Source of the DNA: Neostapfia colusana
Taxonomy: Eukaryota > Streptophyta > Magnoliopsida > Poales > Poaceae
DNA length: 64,000 nt
Reading direction: 5' to 3'
Assembly: GCA_030760725.1 (NCBI GenBank)
Contig: JASWHV010000012.1
Location: forward strand, 81,914,968-81,978,967
The translations under genes and the position numbers were made by a program. The notes beneath the pieces are model-generated. The model worked only from the letters and a program-made list of their open reading frames with translations. It was not told where the DNA came from and searched no databases. Of the stretch, positions 57,189 through 64,000 are shown piece by piece; the first letter of the stretch is position 1; each line of letters begins with the position of its first letter.

Positions 57189-58281
57189 TGTCGGTACCTG
57201 AGATATGGGGTACCCCCGTGCACAGGGTAAAATGCCTAAGGAACTCGCCCTTCTCCGCAGGGAGAGCTCCGAAGGCGCCACGCGTCCGGCGGGGCCGGAC
57301 CTCCCTCTCCTCAGAGGAGAGCTCCGGGCCCGCCATGTGGCATACAGAAGCCGGACCTCCCCCTCCGCGGGAGAGAGGTCCGAAGGCACCGCGTGACCAG
57401 CGGGGCCGGACCTCCCTCTCCTCAGAGGAGAGCTCCGGGCCCGCCACGTAGCCAACAGAAGCCAAGCCTCTCCCTCCGTGGGGAGAGGTCCGGAGGCTCC
57501 ACGTGCCCCGCGGGACTGACCCTTCTCTCCTCTGAGAGGGGCTCCGGGCCCGCCACGTGGCAGCAGAACGACGCTGCCTGCCCCGAGCGATAGGCAGCGG
57601 GCGTAAAGACGCCCCATACCTTGCCCGTACAAGGTATTCAAGGCCCGTGTCTTCCCAAGACGCGGAGACGCGGAGCACGCTTCTGTCAGGTGCCGTTGCA
57701 CCCAGTCGCATCACAGACTGGCGCGCGGTGTCAGAACCTGCCAGCCAATAAACACCGCGACAAGACATCCCATGCTGCCTGCGCCGTCATCAACCATTAC
57801 GACTACATGCGGCATGGGCAGGACGGTAAGATGAAGACTCGGAAGCCTTCGCCAGAGACAACTACCGGCATAACTGCAGATACGGTAGATAATAGACAAT
57901 CTTCCCGGGACCACCTGTCGGGTCCCGGCTCCCCTTGTAAGCCGCTCGAGTCTTGGACTATAAAAGGCTCGGGTAGGCGTCGATAGCAGGGGTTCGCACT
58001 TTGCAACTCATACGCTAGCCATACACTCTCAAGCTGTAACTCACCCCCAAGCTCAGGCCTCCGGCCCCGAGCAACAAGAAATACAGCGAGCTCCATAGCT
58101 CGCCGTGGACGTAGGGTTTTACGCTCCGGCGGCCTGAACCACGTAAAACTCACCGTGTCAAGCTCTTACTAACTCGTCCATCTGCGCAAGCTCTCCGCTA
58201 GAGACTAGCCCCACCGAAAAAAGAACCTCCGCGGGCTGCCCAGTGCAGGCCCGGGGGAAGTGTCGACTGAACACTTCGACA
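57189..58281 (+). repeat. Element D 3' LTR
   Basis: This 1,093-bp LTR pairs with 47942-49032; start TGTCGGTACC, end ACACTTCGACA. It carries the G-box array at about 57238-57565 and a TATA box at 57959-57965. Confidence 0.95.
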
Positions 58282-58286
58282 GTTGG
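58282..58286. repeat. Target-site duplication of D, right copy (GTTGG)
   Basis: This is identical to 47937-47941; LTR C resumes here. Confidence 0.96.
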
Positions 58287-58934
58287 AAATTCAGTTCTAG
58301 GAAATTCTTAGCTCCAAAAATCCTAGGAAAATTCATGCATGCTCCCTGAGCTATGTTTGAAAGTGTAGTTCACTTGAATTTACATGAAGGTGCAAGTTTA
58401 TTCAGAATTAATTCCCTTTTTCCAAAATGCTTAGGGAATTGTTCTGAGTGATCTACTCATTAAAAATTTCTAAATTTTGGTCCAGAGTAATTTCTTGTGA
58501 CAAGGAACTCACCAGAAAATTTTCAGCTCCATTGGAGCTCTGGATCACCACTGTGCTGTTCAACCTATTTAGATGAATATCACACAAGGGGTGAACAACA
58601 CATCTCACTTGATCATAGTGTTTAACCCCAAATCTAAACCACTAGCATCAGTGTTATTTTAAATTCTTAAACAGAGTTCCAGTTTTTAAACTTGTCATTA
58701 GGACTTGTGAGCAAACTCTTTATAATCGAATCCATATGCATATTTATTACGTGTAGTATCTACGTGAAGGATTTGAAGTCATCGGAGTGGAGATCAAGGA
58801 AGGAGGAAAATAATTGATCAAGCCTCAAGTGGTCTTCACTAACTGAACCTCATATATATATGTCCCCTGCAAAACAAAGGCAAGCCCCGGTTTGCATCAA
58901 AAGTTACAAGTTTCATTTTGTATTCACTTTATAT
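58287..58934 (+). repeat. LTR C, part 2
   Basis: This continues the B-type LTR in + orientation (GAAATTCAGTTCTAGG and on; compare the reverse complement of about 31700-32340). It stops near 58934, inside the sequence TTCACTTTATA shared with B, where E begins. The remaining 1.4-1.5 kb of the LTR is absent from this window. Confidence 0.82.
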
Positions 58935-59895
58935 TGTGATATGCACGCACTTAGGCAGCATGTGTAACAACTTATTGTGGCCCGATCTTCTCGTAGGATC
59001 TGCGAACTTGATAAATTGTCGCTGCGTGACCTAGTGAAGAGGCAGCGCACAGCGAGGCTGTCCACGCGACGAACTACCGAGACAATCACCCTTCCACGTA
59101 TCGACAAAATAGCCCACGCAATCACGCCCTATAGATGTAAAGGCACGAACTGGGTGAACCACAGTTCGGCGTTCTACAACTCCCTCAGGAATCGAAAGAA
59201 CAAATATTGCAAGGCTCTCAAGACTCACGCATAAACAAAACTCCACGAGTTTGCGTTTTCTGAATTCAATAAAAATAAGATGTCCTTTTCATTGTCTAGT
59301 ACAAGATATATATAGAGATAGCGGCATTCAGCTTTGAGTAAATGGCTGCATGCGCATGCTCTAGTGCATTTCGTGGCTGGTTCGCGTGTCTTTTCAGCTT
59401 CTGACAGCAGTTACTAAAATGAGCATAACTCCTTATTAAGACATCCAAATAATGAACCGTTTGATGGGCTGTAAAGTAGACTTGAAGACGCTTCCATCCA
59501 CTTATATAACACCGTCTAACTCCTTGTATTCTGTCTGCAGTGATGCTTGGAATTCGTACCATGTGTCAGTCATCTAGCTTTTGGTTGCATTCCCATGCTA
59601 AGGTGATGAACCACCATTTTATTCATGCACACCATAGGCTTCTCGGTTCAGATGTCCAGAGGTTTGAATCCATCTTGATCCCATGCTGGTTCATGCACTT
59701 CATCATTCCTAAGGACATTGAAACAAGAACTCAAGCATAGGCTCATTCAACATAGACTGATTATTAAACATAAGATTAGCGTTCACCTGAGAATGAATTT
59801 TCTTCTGCAATTGTTTAGCTCTACTCCTTATAATTGGACCAGCTATATCAAATGGATTTTCATTTAAAGATGAGTGAATGCTAGGCATGACCTCA
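58935..59895 (-). repeat. Probable 3' LTR of E
   Basis: The boundaries are inferred. The left edge is where similarity to LTR C stops and TGTGATATGC begins; the right edge is GACCTCA directly next to the purine tract (59896-59925). The length of about 960 bp is typical of CRM elements. The 5' LTR is outside the window, so the limits could not be checked by comparison. Confidence 0.65.
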
Positions 59896-61358
59896 TTAGC
59901 CTCCCCCTCTTGAGAAGGAGTCGTCCTCGACTCAGACTCACCAACAAATGGAAGCAAGTTTTTGACATTGAATGTTGTACTCACATTGGAATATTCAGGT
60001 GGCAGCTCGATTTTGTAAGCATTATCATTTATCTTTTGGAGAACCTTGAACGGACCATCACCCCGAGTAGATAACTTACTCTTACGCTGTTGGGGAAAGC
60101 GATCCTTTCGTAGATGCAACCATACAAGATCTCCTGGCTGAAATGTAACCTTCTTCTTACCTTTGTTTGCTTGCTTTGCATATTGTGCTGATTTCTTCTC
60201 AATATTCTTTCTTGTCTCCGCATGTAACCGCTTGATAAAGTCTGATCTTTTGTGGCATCCAAGTTAACTTGTTCCTGTAATGGTAAAGGCAAAAGATCCA
60301 TGGGAGTATGCAGTTTAAACCCATAAACTATTTCAAATGGACAAGAGTTTGTTATGGAATGGACTGCCCTGTTATAAGCAAATTCAACATGTGGAAGGCA
60401 GTCTTCCCAGAGCTTCAAATTCTTTTTCAACACAGCACGCAACATGGTTGACAAGGTACGGTTGACAACTTCAGTTTGGCCATCCGTTTGTGGATGACAA
60501 GTGGTTAAAAATAACAATTTTGTGCCAAGCTTAGCCAACAATGTCTTTCAAAAGTAGCTGAGAAATTTAGTATCCAGGTCTGAAATAATAGTCTGGAACT
60601 CCATGTAAACGAACAATCTCCCTGAAAAACAAATCAGCAACGCGTGAAGCATCATCGCTCTTATGACAGGGGATAAAATGTGCCATTTTAGAAAAGCGAT
60701 CTACAACAACAAAAATAGAATCCCTCCCCCCCTGAGACCGAGGTAACCCCAGAACAAAGTCCATAGATATATCTTCCTAAGGTATATGTGGAATAGGTAA
60801 TAGAGTATATAAACCATGGGGATTGAGGCGGGACTTAGCTTTCAAGCAAACGATGCAGCACCCAACTTGCCGCTGGACATCACGTCGCATATGTGGCCAA
60901 AAGAAATGATCAGAGAGCATGTCCAATGTCTTTTTGACACCAAAATGACCAGCTAGTCCACCTGCATGTGCTTCCTGCAAAAGAACTTGACGAATCGAGC
61001 AAGATGGGATGCATATTTTGTTAGTTCGAAATAAGAAGCCATCATGCGTATAATATTTATCCCAACCTTTTCCATCAATGCAACGAGACAAAGGTTCTTT
61101 AAAATCAGCATCAGCAGCATAAAGTGTTTTAATGGATTCCAAACAAAGCACTTTTGTATCTAGTTGTGTAATCAACGCACATCTTCTAGACAAGGCATCG
61201 GCAACAATATTATCTTTACCACGCTTATGTTTGACAACATAGGGAAACGTTTCAATGAACTCAATCCATTTAGCATGTCGACGGTTTAGCTTGCCTTGAC
61301 TTTTAAGATATTTCAAAGCTTCATGATCAGAATGAATTACAAATTCTTTAGGTAACAA
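59709..61358 (-). pseudogene. Element E integrase and C-terminus (frameshifted)
   Basis: Segment 60777-61358 begins in RNase H (HSDHEALKYLKSQ) and reaches the integrase zinc domain (HAGGLAGHFGVKKTLDML, CCIVCLKAKSRLN). Segment 60567-60764 has the first catalytic Asp (MDFVLGLPRSQGG, VVVDRFSKMAHF), and 60029-60541 the end of the core (TTCHPQTDGQTEVVNRTLS with the Glu). The second Asp motif falls in the damaged stretch near 60541-60575. Segment 59709-60119 encodes the C-terminal domain (FKVLQKINDNAYKIELP, SATFNV-like TFNVKNLLPF) and a basic end (IRSRAKQLQKKIHSQVN) that runs into the 3' LTR. Confidence 0.85.
59896..59925 (-). other. Polypurine tract of E, inside pol
   Basis: On the minus strand CTTCTCAAGAGGGGGAGGC is both coding (PSQEGEAN) and the likely plus-strand primer site. 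Confidence 0.65.
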
Positions 61359-61364
61359 GTAATG

Positions 61365-62785
61365 TTACCAAACTTCCAAAACGCGAACTAACGCATAAAG
61401 CTCCTTGTCATAAACTGAGTAATTCAGATGTGGACCATTTAGCTTTTCAGAAAAGTAGGCAACAGGTTTACCTTCTTGCAGCAGTACACCTCCTATGCCA
61501 ATACCACTTGCATTACATTCGATCTCAAATGTCTTACCAAAATCAGGAAGTTGCAGCAGCGGTGCTTCACAAAGCTTTGTTTTCAGCATTTGAAATGTTT
61601 GGTCTTCGTCATGTCCCCATTTGAATAGAACATCCTTCTTTGTGAGATTGTTAAGTGGTGTAGCGAGAGTGCTGAAATCTTTAACAAAACGCCTATAGAA
61701 ACTTGCAAGACCATGAAAGCTTCGAACTTGGCTCACATTTACCGGTGTAGGCCAATCCTTTATTGCTTTAACCTTCTCTTATCAACCTGAATACCATTTG
61801 TGGAAACAACAAAGCCAAGGAAAACAACACGGTCTGTGCAAAAGGTGCACTTAGCAATATTGCCATACAATTTCTCTCCCCTCAAAACAGCAAGTACTTG
61901 ACGGATATGATCAAGATGTTTATCAAATGATTTGCTATAGATCAGAATATCATCAAAATAAACAACTACAAACTTGCCAACGAACGCTCGTAAAACATGA
62001 TCTATTAAGCGCATAAAAGTTGAAGGAGCATTTATCAAGCCAAATGGCATCACAAGTCATTCATAGAGACCAAATTTAGTTTTAAACGCTGTTTTCCATT
62101 CATCACCAAGTTTCATTCGGATTTGATGATAACCACTACGCAAATCTATCTTGGTGACAATGATAGAACCACTCAATTCATCTAACATGTCATCGAGTCG
62201 TGGAATGGGATGGCGATATCGAACAGTTATAGCATTGATAGTACGACAATCAACACACATGCGCCAAGAGCCATCTTTTTTGGGGACTAAAAGAACGGGA
62301 ACTGCACATGGTGATAAGGATTCACGAACATACACTTTGTCCAAAAGCTCTTTTACCTGTCGCTGAATTTCCTTTCTTTCATCAGGATTGGTGCGGTCGG
62401 TTGGACGATTTGGAAGCGAAGCACCTGGTACCAAATCAATTTGATGCTCAATTCCACGGAGTGGAGGAAGTCTAGCTGGTATCTTATCGGGAAAAACATC
62501 TTCGAAGTCCTGTAAGAGATCAAGAACAACACTAGACAGCGATGAATGTAAATCATAATTTGAAAGTAGGACCTCCTTGTGTAAGAGCACAAAGAATGGG
62601 GCTGTGGTGTCTCTCACTTCTCTCAAATCACTCTTACTCACAAAGAGACACTCAGTGTGGCGTGGCTGTTTAGGATTGGCATGAGGCTTTATGTGGTTGG
62701 ATGGGTTAGAACTCTCTCTCTTACTTGGGTTGAGTGTCTCGCTCAATTTTCTTTTGTCTGATTCCTCTCTTTTCTTGCGAGCCAT
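61365..62785 (-). pseudogene. Element E reverse transcriptase and RNase H (broken)
   Basis: Segment 62057-62785 covers the linker and RT fingers (GIEHQIDLVPG, KKDGSWRMCVDCRTINAI, DLRSGYHQIRMKLGDEWKTAF). A stop lies near 62055, directly before MPFGLINAPSTFMRL in segment 61760-62053, which includes the intact YFDD box (VVYFDDILIYSK, about 61938-61973). RNase H follows in 61365-61736 (FEIECNASGIGIGGVLLQ; the first catalytic Asp reads Asn here). The gene is very similar in order to element G. Confidence 0.87.
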
Positions 62786-62898
62786 ATCTGAAGTATGTAT
62801 CTCCTCTGAGATAATGGAACAAGAACCACCTTCTTGTCATTGTGAATGAAAGTGTATTTGTTAGACCGTCCAAAATGCACCGAGTCCATATCAAATTG

Positions 62899-64000
62899 TC
62901 AGGGCCGACCAAGCAGCAAATGGCATGCTTGCATGGGGACAATATCACAATCCACCTCTCCATGATAACCACCAATGGAAAATGACAAACGAATCATGGC
63001 TGAAACCTTAACTGTCCCGGAATTATTCAGCCATTGCATATGGTACGGATGTGGATGGCGACGTGGCTGCAAACCAAGCTTCTCAACTAGCAAAGCACTA
63101 ACACTATTATTGCAGCTTCCACCATCTATGATAAAACGGCACACTTGGCCTTGCACTTTGCATCGGGACTGAAATAAATTATGGCGTTGTCCTTGTTCAG
63201 CTGCAACAAACTGAGTGGAAAGAACTCTCCTAACCACCAAAGAAGGAGATGGTGTATTCATTGTAGAAGGCTCGAAAGCAAGAAAATTAGCAAGCAACTC
63301 ATCAAAATCAGCACTAGTAATCTCATCAGAAGATGGAGAAATAACATCTTGTAACATGTCATTGGGAACAAAAGTTGGAATAGGTTGAATCGCTAAACAA
63401 TTCAGACCTAGCTCAAATATACCATCCTCTGTTGAATACTCACAAGTGTCAAGATTAAAATCTGCAAATACATTGGTAAACTCATTCTCCTCTTCACTTT
63501 GTGAATCATAAGAACCATCAACAAGGGCAATAATAGTACGACGATTGGGACATTCAACTTGTTTATGCCCATGACCACCACACTTAAAACACTGAATCTT
63601 GCTTGTCTTGCGTTGAGTGGCTGCAGTAGAAGAAGTGGGCTGATTTGAACTCACATCTTTACCTTTCGCATCCAATTGTTTGGAAGAAGGTGGAATGGAT
63701 CTATTTGTTCCACGTGATGAGGATTTGGGCGTTGCAGCTCCTTGCTGTTGGAATTGAGGAGTGACATCCCCTTGCTGTTGAGAATGACGCCATGAAGCAT
63801 TGTATTTGTAAGACGTAGCAACTTGCCGTTCAGCCCTCTCTGCAAAATGAACCAACTCAGTGAGACAAGTGTAATTTGTCATATCCCCTTTATCAGCATG
63901 GATTTATTGAGGCCAACCATAAACCGGGCCATTGTGGATTCCTCATATTCAGTTATCCCTGTACGAAGTAAACACATTTCCAATTCTTGAAAATATTCAT
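62899..64000 (-). pseudogene. Element E gag C-terminal half and protease, partial at window edge
   Basis: The 327-residue segment 62899-63882 holds the Gag C-terminus (glutamine/serine-rich), a nucleocapsid zinc knuckle (CFKCGGHGHKQVEC, about 63551-63592), a long acidic linker and the protease motif FIIDGGSCNNSVS, ending LLLGRP at a stop near 62897. Upstream of 63882, Gag capsid codons continue in other frames to the window edge, with a frame change near 63885. A TGA (element sense, near 62897) follows LLLGRP, where the next residue in G is W. Confidence 0.82.

Larger units (their letters stand above)
47942..58281 (+). mobile_element. Element D, Tat-lineage Ty3/gypsy retrotransposon
   Basis: A complete element of 10,340 bp with 1.09-kb LTRs, gag, protease, RT, two RNase H regions, integrase and a repeat-rich 3' untranslated region of about 2 kb. 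The second RNase H (LFFDGSSRKQGAGAGV ... TNNMAEYEAL) is the extra, archaeal-type RNase H typical of the Tat lineage; there is no chromodomain. The LTRs differ at roughly 20-25 positions by eye (about 2%), mostly transitions. Frameshifts and two in-frame stops show it is inactive. Confidence 0.94.
58935..64000 (-). mobile_element. Element E, CRM-clade chromovirus, cut by the window edge
   Basis: A leftward element with a probable 3' LTR (58935-59895), integrase, RNase H, RT, protease and gag up to the right edge of the window. The clade assignment rests on the protease motif IDGGSCNN, the YFDD box, and the PPT lying inside the coding region so that the end of Pol is encoded by the 3' LTR, an arrangement known for CRM elements. 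The base pairs before it (TATAT) may be the TSD, but the partner is outside the window. Frames are broken throughout pol. Confidence 0.85.

Noticed and set aside
58977..59234. An 85-codon plus-strand ORF near the E LTR
   Set aside because: It lies inside the probable LTR of E, antisense to it, without a recognisable motif.

Overview
The window is plant nuclear DNA, most likely from a grass. It is built almost entirely from nested Ty3/gypsy LTR retrotransposons plus one satellite-like array. I found no host gene, tRNA or rRNA gene. The evidence for a grass is indirect: the mix of lineages (Tekay/Del chromoviruses, CRM chromoviruses and a Tat-lineage element with a second RNase H), LTRs of 3.4-4.2 kb, GC-rich LTR promoters and deep nesting. 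The species cannot be named from the sequence.

Layout. 1-1065 is a piece of a family-A LTR (+). 1066-4904 is a satellite of about 70-bp monomers arranged in higher-order units. 4905-7991 plus 20750-20854 is element G, a decayed CRM-clade element (-) truncated by the satellite. Element F (7992-20744, +; TSD AATGT) sits inside G's gag. Element A (20855 to about 45780, -) also sits in G. Element B (30212-44952, -; TSD ACTGT) sits inside A's leader. C (45781-47941 plus 58287-58934, +), an LTR related to B, sits in A's 5' LTR. Element D (47942-58281, +; TSD GTTGG; Tat lineage) sits inside C. Element E (58935 to beyond 64000, -; CRM clade) appears to be inserted in C. This gives at least four levels: G, then A, then C, then D and E.

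Element F is the most interesting part. Its two 3.47-kb LTRs differ at about three bases plus a microsatellite length change, so it is very young. Its PBS, PPT, TATA box and TSD are intact. Between the PBS and gag it carries an extra intact 259-codon ORF. The N-terminus of that protein matches the histone H3 tail in exact register, including the TARKSTGG context around lysine 9. The neighbouring gag starts MAGRGKG, like the tails of plant H2A and of H4. The pol C-terminus carries a chromodomain, a module known in other chromoviruses to read H3K9 methylation. One element may therefore encode both a decoy H3K9 tail and a reader. F's pol has one frameshift in the integrase zinc region.

Other recurrent themes are: splice-acceptor-like sites placed directly at the ATGs of gag and of the extra ORF in three Tekay elements, with matching donors in the LTRs; a three-hairpin module shared by the A and F LTRs with a compensatory base-pair change; arrays of G-box (CACGTG) palindromic repeats upstream of the TATA boxes of two unrelated families (A and D); and a run of PBS/LTR-junction look-alikes next to A's true PBS. 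All sequence comparisons here were made by eye.
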